In this document: positions 53,864-64,000 of the stretch, piece after piece | How the letters are laid out: every line of letters begins with the position of its first letter | Numbering within the stretch: the first letter of the stretch is position 1 | Source of the DNA: Timema cristinae | Lineage: Eukaryota; Arthropoda; Insecta; Phasmatodea; Timematidae | Length of the DNA: 64,000 nucleotides | Assembly (NCBI GenBank): GCA_039000515.1 | Contig: JBCFYV010000001.1 | Coordinates: 34,011,604-34,075,603, forward strand | Reading direction: 5' to 3' | The notes under the pieces: generated by a model | Seen by the model: only the letters and a program-made list of their open reading frames with translations | What the model was told of the DNA's origin: nothing | Databases searched by the model: none | Made by a program: the position numbers and the translations under genes

Positions 53864-56246
53864 TTATAAATGCATTAATTGCATTTTCCTCTTATTCTTT
53901 TGAGCAAATTTCTCCAAAACTTCATCAGGATGTACTTCTATGCTTCGATGAATATTTAACATGGCCAAACCATTTAATCGTTCCTCATCCATATTTGACC
54001 TTAAGTATGTCTTTAACCTTCTTAGGGTAGAAAATGATCTCTCACTAGTGCAAGTAGTCACGGGAAGAACAGACAAAATGTGGAGAAGAACTTTAATGTT
54101 TGGGTAAAAACCATCTGAAGCATGCATTAAGCTGTCAACCGCACTAGATGGACACTCTGCCTTAGATTTATGTTTCAAGCGTTGTTGCCACAAGTCAATC
54201 TCTCCACGAAGTTCTGACGAAGTCCCAGGAAGGCCATTAGCATATGTTTGAGCTGCTTGTAATAAAATTTCATTGTCTTGGTTGGCAAATGCTGGTATTA
54301 AACCGTATAATGTGATAATATTATTATGTCCAGTTGATGAAAATCTAGTTGACAATTCAGAAATAAGATAGTCCACAAATGGCAGGTAAACATTTAGTCT
54401 ATAATATTCCTCAGGACTATATGCAGCAACATTTGGCCCATGAGTTTGTGTCCGAAAGGTCCTTGGTAAAGTGATGTCAATTTCATGTTTTACAGCCAAA
54501 TTCACCGATTCATTATAGACCTCTGTATATTTATTAGGGTTATTCCGATAATCTTTCAATGTCTCTAAAACATTTGCTACCATATTATAGCAGTTTTTCA
54601 GGTCTAACGAATGGTTTTGAAACTGACGAGACAACGTGACTGTTATACTGAAGATAAATGAAACAATATACAGAGTTATAATAAATTCAAACCTGAGAAC
54701 TGAGGTGAGTAAAAGTGCTGACTTTGATGATAGTGCTTCCGCATAAAATACTTGTAGGAAACATACAACTGCATCAAAAACATGTAAGAATTGTAAAAAT
54801 GCATCGTGTCGTTCTACCCAACGCGTCTCACAAAGCGTTTTGAGTTTGCACTTTGTTTCTTCAGGGTATTGTTCATGTAGTTTTGCTTTCATTAAAGCTG
54901 TTCGTTTACTGGATTCTCTTGCTTCATTTGTTACGTTACTGACCACAGCAGTAGCGTTCCTTATACTTGTTAGAGAACATGCTTTAGAAATGGACAGATT
55001 TAGTTTGTGAGAAGCACAGTGCATATATATAGCAAGAGGCTGCTTTTCCCTAATACGAGCTTGCACACCTTTGATTTTACCAGACATGTTAGACCCTCCA
55101 TCGTACCCTTGACCACGCAGGTTCTCAATTTTTCAAGAAGTAAGTTTGTGAGAGCCTCGCCACTGAGATTTCTCGCTTCCACAAAACCTAAGAATTCTTC
55201 TCGAATTTTGAGTGAAAGTATGTCCAGAAATCTAACACAAAGACTCATCTGTTCAACTGTTCCAACATCCGTTGTTTCATCTGCTTGTACCGAAAAAAAT
55301 TGCCCTGCTTTAATAGACTTAACAATTTTACTAAGGATAACTCTCCAAAAGCTTCAATTAATTCATTCTGAGTTGTTTTACTAATAAATGTTGCATTTTT
55401 GGGTGCTGTTTTTATGTGATTCTTTAAATCACTATCACCGGCATCAATACGGAATCTTAAAAGTGCTCGAAAGTTTCCCTCATTTTCTGTGCTATCGTTT
55501 TCGCTAAGCTCTCCATCATCACGATGACCTCTTAGGGGAAAGTTTTGTCGGCCACATAGTATAACTGTCTTTATCATGGGTATCAAACGTGCTCGATTTT
55601 CTTCAATTCTTTTTTTCACTTCACAATTTAGTCTGACTTCAACTGATTGTGTCCTGTTTTAAAATGTATTCTTAAATTCAGAACATTTTATAATTGCTGT
55701 TTTATGATATTCATTGGAGGCATGTCCGCAAAGCATTTCATTTCCTTTTTTGTAGTTTAGAAACGGAGTCCGTACAAAGCTTCCGAGAGATATTCTACTC
55801 CTACCTCCTTCCTTTGATCCAAAAAGTACACATGCAATACAATAAGCGCCATTGTCCTTAGCACTGTACGTCAACCAAACAAACTTGTCCAGCCATGATC
55901 TTTGAAAATGTCTAATACCTCCTGACTGAACAACATTAGGGAACTTGTAGCTTAGTGGTGGAGTCCACGGTTCTACTAGCATGTGGTATTTTAAATCATC
56001 AGAAATAGTTTCAGCTCCAACAAAGTTGCCCATATCAAATTTTTCTGGTCCTACACTTTCTATAGAGATTTTAGTGTTTGAATTAGATCCACTGGTTGAG
56101 GGTGAGTCACAAATAAAGTTCACTGACGCACTATTTTCAATTAAATCCACAGTTTCACAAAATTGAATAGCAGGAGGAAGTATCAAAGTCACAGTATCAC
56201 AATGACAATAGGCAGTAGCACAATAACCATAAAAAACAAAACACAA
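53864..56246 (-). pseudogene. hAT transposase with TTF zinc finger, nearly intact
   Basis: Cut-and-paste transposase of the ZMYM1/zf-TTF hAT group, about 790 codons over four segments, close to family length. Segment 1 (56246-55659) holds the TTF-type zinc finger: FQRSWLDKFVWLTYSAKDNG, AYCIACVLF and the H/YH residues near its end. An in-frame TAA at 55659-55661 is the only stop before segment 2 (to 55245), which has CGRQNFPLRGHRDDG. A frameshift near 55310 leads to segment 3 (ARNLSGEALTNLLLEKL; the ADETTDVG motif with the first catalytic Asp straddles the shift). Another frameshift near 55120 leads to segment 4 (to 53864): GQGYDGGSNMSGK-type second Asp motif just before 55087, CASHKLNLSISKAC, CETRWVERHDAF, and the C-terminal hAT dimerisation domain (LPVTTCTSERSFSTLRRLKT, LAMLNIHR). 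One nonsense and two frameshifts indicate recent inactivation. The start is uncertain; segment 1 may begin downstream of 56246. Confidence 0.93.
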
Positions 56247-56591
56247 ATATCACACTCACAGTTTACTAAGAGTAAATAAAACCATCATAGGTCATTATAA
56301 TCACAAAGAGACTGAAATATTTATAAATTACACTTTATTGCACATAAGCATTAACAAAACGAAACACACACGTAAAATGTTCCACGTCTAAGGCCACTTG
56401 AACGAATCGCTCCGGTATACTAAAAGTAAATATTTCCAGCTACCTCTGACTGGTTTGAAACAGATTAGCGTATTTTTCACTGGAAGGGGTAAGTCTTTCT
56501 AAAAATAGTACACTCCACCCCTATTTAACTAGGTCCATTACTTGTGTTGAAGACAGGTGTATGAGGTGAACAGCCTGCACTAGGAATTCAG

Positions 56592-57072
56592 TAGGGGTGT
56601 GCAAATCTTCGAAATGTCAAAGTCAAAGTTGAAGCCTAAGTCACCTTCGATTCGACTTCGTCACTTCGACAACCACTATAACCTTAGCATATTGAGATGT
56701 TTTGAAGTTATAATAAAACCTCTATAAATAACGAAAATATTTGAAAATCACTAATTACTACCCATTTAAATAAATTATAATAATCACATAACAGCAATAA
56801 AAAGTATTTTAACACTAACTTGTTATTGAATTATATCTACCTATAACGCAAGCAGGAATAAACTCAGATATGTCAGCATAAAAATAATATAATATAGTGT
56901 GTTTTTTCCCTATTAAACTTTCTCTTTATTTAGAAGTATTAGTAGATAATTTAAAAATTAATAATAGTGTTATTTGATAAAAAAAAACTGTATTTGGTTT
57001 CAGCTTCAACCTTTCTTGTCATGCTTCAATCTTTGCTTCACCTGAGACTAAAAGAACATTCGCACATCCCTA
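56592..57072. mobile_element. hAT-type MITE nested in the hAT element
   Basis: Left TIR taggggtgtgcaaatcttcg; right TIR, reverse complemented, tagggatgtgcgaatgttct. No clear 8-bp TSD. It lies upstream of the transposase start, where it could have separated promoter and gene. Confidence 0.7.
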
Positions 57073-57332
57073 GGAAAGATAAAAACTTGTATGATTTAAT
57101 TTTTTGGTATTTTCTTTCTAAATATACATTTTTTAAATTAATTTTCTTAACACCACAGGGGGGTCAGCTGACCCTTTGACCCCCCCTGTATCCGCGCCTG
57201 CATACAGTTATGCGATTATAATATAATGGGGTTTTGATAAAAAAAAGTTAATAACAATCGAAAATTTGTATTTAAAAAGATGGAATTTAGTTGAAAATTA
57301 ATTTTATGTGATTATATAGAATTATTTCAATT

Positions 57333-57555
57333 GTGTGCTTTTATGTACTAATTACACTTATGATTTTAGAGATTAGGAAGGCTGTATTTAAAGGAAATGT
57401 ACCTTCATTCGCGTGGAGGGAAAGTGGAAAGCACATTTCGGAAAACCACCCTCTGTACACCCGATCAAGATTCGAACCTTTATCTCCTCATCATCGACAG
57501 TCTAGTCTACTGAAAGAGTAGCGTGTTAGACTATTTGGCTACTGAAGCGGGTGGC
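57333..57555 (-). mobile_element. SINE-B, tail truncated
   Basis: tgtactaattacacttatga at left, cattcgcgtggagggaaagt, cacccgatcaagattcgaac, tattggctactgaagcgggt-like head (gactatttggctactgaagc) at right. Confidence 0.87.
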
Positions 57556-57944
57556 TAAATCCTAATCTTGTATAAATGATCCTGGTTAATCAAGAGTGAG
57601 ATGGTCTCGTTAGTTTGTAAGTATTCTGTTGATATAATATGTGCCTTTAGGAAGTACGCTAAAAATATCCGATAAAAACTAAAATTGGATTCATCCCGCA
57701 CATGGTGTATTCATTATTATGTAAGGAGTGCGAATGGCGAGTGACGCCACATTATGTGACGTCACGTATCGCCCGTTGATGTCGCTTGCTCCGAGCACGC
57801 TATTAGTAGGACACAAAATGGCGGGAATTATGCGCAACCATGGATATTTATCAGCGGTATCTCTCTCGAAATCATGTAGAATTACAAAGTCTCACGAAAT
57901 AATGTCAAATAAATAATGATCGAGAGAAAAATAATGAATCCCAG
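57556..57944. other. Mixed spacer with CpG-rich patch
   Basis: 57725-57835 is of balanced composition with a perfect TGACGTCA at 57757-57764 and gtatcgcccgttgatgtcgc. A 62-codon frame (57728-57916) has no motif. No assignment. Confidence 0.3.
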
Positions 57945-58150
57945 AGGCACTTGCAACGTGGAGATTGCACGGTCCGATTGGTGGCTTGCCTTTAACGGGA
58001 TGATTGGGTTGTAATCTCGGCTGTGTACACTGGGTTAACTAAGAGTCGGCTGTATTCAAATAAATATAGTCGAACGTTGATCTCCCCATCATCGGCAATA
58101 TAGTCTACTGCGAGAGTAGCCGTTAGACCATGAGGCCACTGAAATAAGTG
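57945..58150. repeat. Two SINE-B head fragments
   Basis: Plus-strand remnant at 57945-58045 (gggatgattgggttgtaatctcgg-type B box) and minus-strand head at 58072-58150 (gatctccccatcatcggcaa, tgcgagagtagccgttagac, catgaggccactgaa). They lie head-out and lack tails. Confidence 0.55.
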
Positions 58151-58154
58151 TGGA

Positions 58155-58264
58155 GATAATTAAACTTTATCTGGAGCAATATTTGATTTATTTTGGCCAA
58201 AATAATATTTTTATATACAAACTGTGAAAACACTGCCTTTAACTCACGTACCCTACACTACCGC
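58155..58264 (+). mobile_element. M1 MITE right half
   Basis: gagataattaaactttatct, ggagcaatatttgatttatt, ttggccaaaataatattttt, aaaacactgcctttaactca, cgtaccctacactaccgcc, then TTAA. It leads straight into the 45-bp array. Confidence 0.78.
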
Positions 58265-58751
58265 CTTAAGGTGGGATGGAACGGGTTGCCACGATCGTTA
58301 CACTACCACCTTAAGGTGGGATGGAACTCCTTAAGGTGGGATGGAACGGTGTGCCACGATCGTTACACTACCACCTTAAGGTGGGATGGAACTCCTTAAG
58401 GAGGGATGGAACGGGATGCCACGATCGTTACACTACCACCTTAAGGTTGAATGTAACTTCTTAAGGTGGGACGGAACCGGAAGCCACGATCGTTACACTA
58501 CCGCCTTAAGGTGGGATGGAACGGGATGCCACGATCGTTACACTACCACCTTAAAGTGGGATGGAACTCCTTAAGGTGGGATGGAACTCTTTAAGGTGGG
58601 ATGGAACGGAAGCCACGATCGTTACACTACCACCTTAAGGTGGGATAGAATGGGATGCCACGATCGTTACACTACCACCTTAAGGTGGGATGCAGTGGGA
58701 TGCCACGATCGTTACACTACCACCTTAAGGTGGGATGAAAGGGGATGAGAG
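58265..58751. repeat. 45-bp minisatellite built from M1 ends
   Basis: Basic unit cactaccaccttaaggtggg, atggaacgggatgccacgat, cgtta (45 bp), about nine copies. Four carry extra 20-bp modules of the form actccttaaggtgggatgga. Every unit has at its centre TTAA flanked by CCACC and GGTGG, that is, an M1 right end, the TTAA target and an M1 left end. The array is bounded by an M1 right half (58155) and an M1 left half (58752). Confidence 0.93.
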
Positions 58752-59010
58752 AAAAAATCCCAGAGTTTATGCAATTTTTATGGCAAAACATTTTTTGGCT
58801 AAAATATATAAAATATTGCTCCTGTAATAACATAGTTTAATTTTATTCACATTATGACCATAAAATTTATTAAATATCTGGGATTAATGACAACTTTTTC
58901 TCTTGATTTAATAAGTTTCTCATCTAATGTTGCTATGCACATGACATAAACTCGACAACTGTAGATATTAACATATGAAGAAAATTAAACTTTATGTTTG
59001 TACTGAAATA
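58752..59010 (+). mobile_element. M1 MITE left part and core
   Basis: aaaatcccagagtttatgca, tggcaaaacattttttggct, ctcctgtaataacatagttt, aactgtagatattaacatat gaagaaaattaaactttatg. Truncated at about 59010 before its right end. Confidence 0.75.
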
Positions 59011-59104
59011 GATTCCTACCTAAACAACACTAGTTACTAGTTCCGTGGTTCTCAAACTATTTGTGTTCATGGCACACTTTCAATGAAAAGCATCTTTGGT
59101 GGGT

Positions 59105-60010
59105 TTATAATATAAGGAACGAACTTGGATGGAACAGCTGATTAGATTAATTGGTACAACCTCTTTGATCAATTAAACAATATATTATATAAGGAGAGGA
59201 ATTAAAACCACAGAGATAAGGAAAGTTACTTTGATTAAAACTTTTCAAAACGTCAACACACATCTTTCCTTTTTGGTTACACTTCCTTCATTACAATCAA
59301 TTACATATTCATATGATCTTGCATTTATAATATATCATAACTGATTATAGCATAACTTGGATGACACATCTGTCAATTTACATTAAATCTACAACTAATC
59401 TTGCCTCGATAGTTAACACAAGCTAGTTTTAAAAACCATTTGACTCAAATAACAAGTCTTTAACATTAAATCTTTTATAATTTTATAATAATTTTGAGAG
59501 ATATGTTACTTATTACGTCTTAACTTTCGTTTTAATTTGCGTAATGTTGATTTTATACTGATAATTATTTTTTACACGTGTAAGTTTCATTAATAATAAC
59601 TTGGTCAACTATTTTAAACTTTCTATCAATAATCTTTCTATTGTCACTGTTTAAATATCTTCCACATTACAGAACATGTCTTTCTTGTCAACTTTTATTC
59701 AAACTATTTACCATATAATTAATTATTCAACTAATAAGTTCATTATTGTTAGCATACTAATTTACCTATTTTGTTGTTGTTTAGTCATAACCTCCATAAA
59801 ACCTATAATCTAAAATCAATCTCAATGATGATTTTTTTAGAAATGTTATTGTAGCTGTTTTACTTGACTTCACTTCTTAATATATTAGTGTGTCTTTGAA
59901 TAAATTATCTTCATGTTATGTTTCTTAATTTATACTGTTAAATTGACCAAATAAGTTGTACCAATTAATATAATTAGATGTTCCATCCAAGTACGTTTCT
60001 TATATTATAA
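59105..60010. mobile_element. 906-bp element with ~80-bp TIRs, no coding
   Basis: Left end ttataatataaggaacgaac, ttggatggaacagctgatta; right end, reverse complemented, ttataatataagaaacgtac, ttggatggaacatctaatta. Similarity runs on through ttggtacaac and tcaattaaac for about 80 bp. The interior is AT-rich. TSD and superfamily unclear. Confidence 0.82.
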
Positions 60011-60212
60011 ATTCATATTTCTCCTTATTACAATTAAAATGAATATAAATAAAATATTTGAATAGATTAAATAGCAAACACCAATAAAATAAGTTTTGAA
60101 ATATTCTTGAAATGACTCTTGTATTAATTAATATAATTAAATGAATAGATTAAGTTACTAAGTGCTTTTTAAGTTATTAATGTTTTTCCATCCAAGATTA
60201 TTTCCAGTCTGT

Positions 60213-60290
60213 GGCCTGGATCAGTTTATTTTAATTCAAGTCATATATTTTTCACTACTGGCTTGCTAGCCCTGTCATAGCTTCATATGC
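60213..60290 (+). repeat. Dispersed repeat H, copy 2
   Basis: Matches 39033-39125 block for block (see that entry). Confidence 0.55.
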
Positions 60291-60359
60291 CTTATAATCT
60301 AATTTAAAACTAGGTCAGGAACAACAACCAGAAACCAAACGTTAATTCATCACTGTGAA

Positions 60360-60440
60360 AGTGTAAACCCACATTTAACCAAGCCGGAAATCGAATCCGG
60401 GACCATGCATGCTACCAACGGAGCTAAGGTGTCAGATAAG
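60360..60440 (-). repeat. tRNA-like SINE head
   Basis: Minus strand: ccttagctccgttggtagca (A box TAGCTCCGTTGG) and ggattcgatttccggcttgg (B box). It is not matched by a foldable acceptor stem, so a SINE remnant rather than a tRNA gene. It lies just left of repeat J copy 2. Confidence 0.55.
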
Positions 60441-60493
60441 TTAGTAAAGTTACCAATAAAATCATAACTATATTAATTATTAATTAATTAGTA

Positions 60494-60680
60494 TTTTGAT
60501 GTGAGGCTTGAGTTTAAAAAAAAATCTATTTTGCAATAAATAAGTGCTATATATGATAAAGCGACTCTCATACTAAATTTACCAAGTTTACCTACTTAAA
60601 AAAAAATTGATGTGTTTAAGATTTATGAATCTTAATTTGCAGAGGTAATACGTTCAAACATTGATCACAATTTGGCTATA
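60494..60680 (+). repeat. Dispersed repeat J, copy 2 (uninterrupted)
   Basis: gatgtgaggcttgagtttaa, ctattttgcaataaataagt, accaagtttacctacttaaa, cgttcaaacattgatcacaa: same order as 24960-25405 but lacking the SINE-A, so it serves as the empty site. Confidence 0.65.
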
Positions 60681-60734
60681 CAGATTTGAAGAGTCCTCCA
60701 GCATTATAGTGTGTAGTGGCACACTGTACTAGTG

Positions 60735-60965
60735 TTCCGTACTTCACATATTAGCATTTTGGGCCAGCCGCATAGTTACACCAGTTAGATGAGGAAAGTA
60801 AAATTTACAGGAAGTGTACTGTCATTTTTAAAAAGCGATGGATAAATAAAAAAAAACACCTTTAGTATAATCGACAAGGATTCGAACCCAATCCTTACCA
60901 TGAGCTACGATTCATACTGTGCGATGTTGATGCTTTATTCCACGCGCACACCAATATGGTTTAAT
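60735..60965 (-). mobile_element. SINE-B, decayed
   Basis: tagatgaggaaagtaaaatt, aggaagtgtactgtcatttt, aaggattcgaacccaatcct, and a poor head with cacgcgcacaccaatatgg. Confidence 0.65.
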
Positions 60966-61107
60966 AAATACTAACAGAATTACCCAGTGGCGCTCAGGGT
61001 AACCATGCATTGTATGGTTACCCCGTGCAACGCTTTTATTTATTTCAAACAGACAGAAAACAAATTTCTTAATTTTAATTCTTACAACCAGGTTTTTAAT
61101 GAATTTA

Positions 61108-61404
61108 GGGTGACCTGGTGGTAAGGTGTCAGACTTCTATGCTGGCGGCCGGGTTCAATCCTCGGTCCCGGCACATATTTATCTGATTTCCAAACCCTTC
61201 CTTCACCTCTGACAAGACATCTTGTGAATGTGGGGAATGCCAGGCCTCCACCGTGGTTCGGATTCCACGTTAAACTGTAGGTCCTTCATTTCATATCACA
61301 ATCACCCTACATTACACATTAGCGTAAGTGCGTATAACCCGAACGGGTAGTAAGACGCGGTGCTAATAATAATAATAATAATAATAATTATTATTATTAT
61401 TTAC
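61108..61404 (+). mobile_element. SINE-A, with A-box deletion
   Basis: Complete except that the head reads gacctggtggtaaggtgtca, missing tctaggg of the A box; the B box is intact. Tail and (TAA)n run into (TTA)n. TSD TGAATTTA at 61100-61107 and 61405-61412. The A-box deletion probably happened after insertion. Confidence 0.93.
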
Positions 61405-61419
61405 TGAATTTAAAAAGCC

Positions 61420-61663
61420 GCTTCGGTGGCCTCGTGGTCTAACGATGTACTCGTGTGTTGAACTAGATTGCTGAAGACCGGGAGATCGGGGTTCAATCCC
61501 GGTACGATGCACTGAGGATGGTTTTTCCAAAAGGTTTTCCACTCTCCATCTACGAAAATGCGGGTACATTTATTATAAATCAAACCTTCCTAATCCTTAA
61601 CCCATTAGTCCAATTAGTACATAGGCGTACAGCCCGAATAGGTAGTAAGACCCGATGCAAAAA
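61420..61663 (+). mobile_element. SINE-B/C-like, full length
   Basis: Head cgcttcggtggcctcgtggt with ctaacgatgtactcgtgtgt, B box ggggttcaatcccggtacga, body ggttttccactctccatcta, tail agcccgaataggtagtaaga. Confidence 0.9.
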
Positions 61664-61810
61664 TAATCTAATCAAAGTCTTAAAATTCCAGCTTTGATAT
61701 GAACATGTTTGCTCACAGGGATACTGATTCAAAAATTCCAGACCTTTGTGTGTGATATATATAGTGCAATGCTCATGACACACTGACTGTTCATTTTATT
61801 CATATAGATA
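61664..61810 (+). repeat. Dispersed repeat E, copy 2
   Basis: Matches 2384-2545 in order (atctaatcaaa, tttgctcac, agtgcaatgctcatgacaca, ttcattttattcatatagat). Confidence 0.55.
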
Positions 61811-62129
61811 AATTGTATAGTGACATATTCTATTAGAAAAATAACTGACATAAACATGCACATTTTATGTTTTAAGCCCAAACATAAGAATGTTGGAAGA
61901 ATGTCGGAAAGAGTGTCATCCCTTTATGGCGCATTTAAAAAATAATATCTTTGCCATCAAGTGTTTGAGAGAGAAAAAACAAATATTTCTTCACGAACTC
62001 TTTATAACTGAATTACCTCCTTGACTTTTTTTTTAAGAGCTCACAAGATAATTTAAAAAACAACACTCAATTAAATATTTCTTTAGTTCTAATGAAACTG
62101 GATAAGCTAAACGTGATCAAATTCATCAA
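61811..62129. other. No recognisable feature
   Basis: AT-rich; nothing supportable seen. Confidence 0.5.
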
Positions 62130-62315
62130 ACTTTAAGAAGTAAGGATGGGGAGGGTTATTTAGAATAATTGCACCCATATTAGCTTGTAAAATGGGTAAA
62201 AAATACTCAAAGTTGTATAATTTAATAATTTTTGGAAAACACACTCCAAAGCACCTTATAGATTTCGAGCCACGTGCCACGTGTCGCCTTAGACTGTGTG
62301 GCCACCAATATGCGT
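62130..62315 (-). mobile_element. SINE-B, decayed
   Basis: aagtaaggatggggagggtt, aattgcacccatattagctt, cgtgtcgccttagactgtgt, ggccaccaatatgcg. Confidence 0.65.
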
Positions 62316-62655
62316 GTTTAAAACAAACGTGGGAATGTTTACTCAAGTTAAATAGGAGAAAACAACATGTATCAACGGTAAATTGATGATTAATTTGATA
62401 GGAGTGGGGATAAATTGGAATATTTTAATAATAAAAAGTGTGTTTGGGTATCTGTGCCCCTGGTCAAATACGCAAGCATATACATCTAGCTATCGATACA
62501 TTTGGAAATGGCCTTGACATACATATTGGATTTGTAAATGTTTCATTAAGCGGAGAAAGATACTCCTCTGGATTAATCCTAAGTTACATTTCCACCTTTA
62601 ATATGAGGTAAACCTAATGCATTAATATTTTACCACGCGATTACATTTATCGACA
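62316..62655. other. No recognisable feature
   Basis: AT-rich; nothing supportable seen. Confidence 0.5.
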
Positions 62656-62915
62656 AACTTATCACCACGACTTACTACACGTCCAGGCTATACACACATA
62701 TGATAGTTACTCTAATGGGGCAGGGATGAGTAATGATGCATACGAGAGATAATCTACCTGCATTTGTGTGAAGGGAGAGTAGGGAACCATTTAGAAAAAA
62801 AAACACCCTCATCTCACCCGAGAGAGATTCGAAACTCGATCTCTCCGTCCTCGGCAGTCTAGCTCAACACGAAACCATAACGCAGAGCGTTATCTAGCTA
62901 CACCACCGTGATGGG
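62656..62915 (-). mobile_element. SINE-C, full length
   Basis: Tail tatcaccacgacttactaca at left; gagagattcgaaactcgatc, tccgtcctcggcagtctagc tcaacacga; head at right gcgttatctagctacaccac cgtg. Confidence 0.88.
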
Positions 62916-63050
62916 TTACAGGTTCTATGGTTTTGAAATATAGTTGAAGGTCATTTTTAGCTACTAATTGATATATATCTTCGGATTGACATCATTGCAA
63001 CAAAGTAAATTATATTTGTTTTTATCGCTTAATTTCTAAAAGCAAAACTA

Positions 63051-63074
63051 TATATATATATATATATATATATT
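63051..63074. repeat. (TA)n microsatellite
   Basis: About twelve TA repeats. Confidence 0.95.
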
Positions 63075-63184
63075 TTACAATTGACCAGAATTTAACCAAG
63101 TCGAAGAAATTGAACAAATTACTTCAAAGATGTAACCATGCTGTTCATCAATTAATATATCCTGGAGCCTGACTGTTTTAGAAA

Positions 63185-63400
63185 CCTAGTCTGTTGGTTA
63201 ATTTGGATTGACAATGATGGTGAGGTTGGGATTTGAATCCTAGCCTGAAGTCATAAATTAGTTTTTTTTTTCTAAGTGTGTTTCCAGTATATCCACGCAA
63301 ATGTGGATACACTTATTATCAATTATATCTACTTATTTACCCCTCCCCTCCATTTGTGTAGATATGTGTATATCCCGGAATAGTAGTAAGACGTGGTGTA
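63185..63400 (+). mobile_element. SINE-B, decayed
   Basis: gacaatgatggtgaggttgg, gatttgaatcctagcctgaa, ccacgcaaatgtggatacac, ccggaatagtagtaagacgt ggtg. Confidence 0.75.
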
Positions 63401-64000
63401 CATACAAATTTTTAAGCATTATTTTATTTAAAGAGCTATATAGTGTAATTTTTAAACGTGTATTTTTAAAGAGGGATGCGAACCTGGAATTGCACTTAAT
63501 CATCACACAACTGAGCTATCTAACTTCACATTCATATCAAATAAAATTTAAAATATTTTAATCGACAGGTAGACCAATATTTTCAATGAAAATCTTTACC
63601 CTCGAAAAAGTCTTAGAAATAATAATCGTATTTATTGCCACACTGTTTCAAATTTGTCTTTATTATTATTCTTGTTTTATAACATTTACTTTGCATTTTT
63701 CTACAGATAGAAAGATATTTCCTTCATATGTTAATACATAGGTTTAGTGCATTTATTTTTTTCTCTGGAGTTATAGTACATTGTAATTTAAATACCACAT
63801 AATCAACATTATATTCCCTCTGAAAAATATGTATTGATTAAAAACTAAATACACACAATTTTATAACAGTAAAACAAGTTTTTATTGCAGCAGATGAAAC
63901 GTGAAATATTTTTTAAAATGCTTCGGGATGGTTAAAAAAATACTACCATTAGAAAACAAACAATTTATATGTAACACAACAAATTTCCCGACAAAACATT
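63401..64000. other. AT-rich end of window
   Basis: At 63472-63525 (minus) tagatagctcagttgtgtga...aggttcgcatccctc has tRNA-like A- and B-box spacing but no cloverleaf. Otherwise nothing supportable. Confidence 0.45.

Larger units (their letters stand above)
53677..57201 (-). mobile_element. Complete hAT element (ZMYM1-like group), 3.5 kb
   Basis: TIRs caggcgcggatccag at left and, reverse complemented, caggcgcggatacag at right, each followed by a G/C run and ggggtca. A perfect 8-bp TSD CATACAGT lies at 53669-53676 and 57202-57209. It carries a minus-strand transposase gene. An (ACT)n(AAT)n microsatellite sits in its left subterminal region (53733-53815), and a smaller hAT MITE is nested near the right end (56592-57072). 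The relic at 34911 has a related terminus. Confidence 0.95.

Noticed and set aside
56592..57072. 8-bp TSD for the nested hAT MITE
   Set aside because: Flanks gaattcag and ggaaagat do not match, so the insertion borders rest on the TIRs alone.
58265..58751. Coding repeat protein (HYHLKVGWNGLPRS-like periodic frames)
   Set aside because: Plus-strand frames over the array are periodic only because the DNA is; frame breaks and the M1-end origin explain it.

Overview
The window looks like arthropod, probably insect, intergenic DNA. It is AT-rich (about two thirds A+T by eye) and I found no confident host gene, no rRNA or functional tRNA gene, and no prokaryotic feature. The assignment rests on the transposon content: tRNA-derived SINEs, ZMYM1-like hAT, Tigger/pogo, Harbinger-like elements, insect-type non-LTR reverse transcriptase fragments, and a repeat whose ends (a CGGCTTCGCCCGC start and a TAATATTAGTAAGAT-like end) I associate with many insect genomes. 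The exact taxon cannot be read from the sequence.

Most recognisable sequence is mobile-element derived. Three SINE families, named here A, B and C, have different tRNA-like heads with Pol III A and B boxes. All end in nearly the same tail (attagcgtaa...acccgaacgggtagtaagacgcggtgctaa), followed by TAA, TAAA or A-rich repeats. Family A (11 copies) is the youngest, with clean target-site duplications (TSDs) on most copies. Family B (about 35 copies and fragments) is old and often serves as the insertion site for A. A fourth SINE (D) has an unrelated body. Region by region: 1-4.2 kb has SINEs, an insect repeat and a dispersed repeat called R; 4.8-5.2 and 6.9-7.4 kb hold two minisatellites; 8.5-12.9 kb is a SINE cluster with nested insertions; 15.1-17 kb is a SINE split by a hAT-like element that itself holds a Harbinger-like MITE and another MITE; 18.8-19.9 kb is a decayed LINE reverse transcriptase.

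Farther right: 22.9 and 29.1 kb carry C-terminal fragments of a second LINE, and the one at 29.1 kb has grown into a 46-bp tandem array. At 30.5-32.3 kb an L1-like endonuclease relic lies between inverted copies of R and is split by a SINE-C. At 40.7-42.4 kb is a GC-richer Tigger/pogo transposase pseudogene. At 45.5-46.5 kb are two tandem R copies. At 50.2-51.0 kb is a non-autonomous hAT with a perfect TSD. At 51.4-52.1 kb two TTAA-flanked foldback MITEs (M1) share one TTAA. At 53.7-57.2 kb is a complete hAT element with perfect 8-bp TSD and a nearly intact transposase. At 58.26-58.75 kb is a minisatellite built from M1 ends. At 59.1-60.0 kb is an element with ~80-bp terminal inverted repeats.

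The elements interact as layers: LINE machinery probably mobilised the SINEs through their shared tail, A-SINEs inserted into B-SINEs, hAT and Harbinger-type elements cut into older repeats, and two element types supplied monomers for tandem arrays. The most unusual items are the M1-end satellite, the LINE-coding-derived satellite, the inverted R pair around an endonuclease relic, and the A-into-B nesting.
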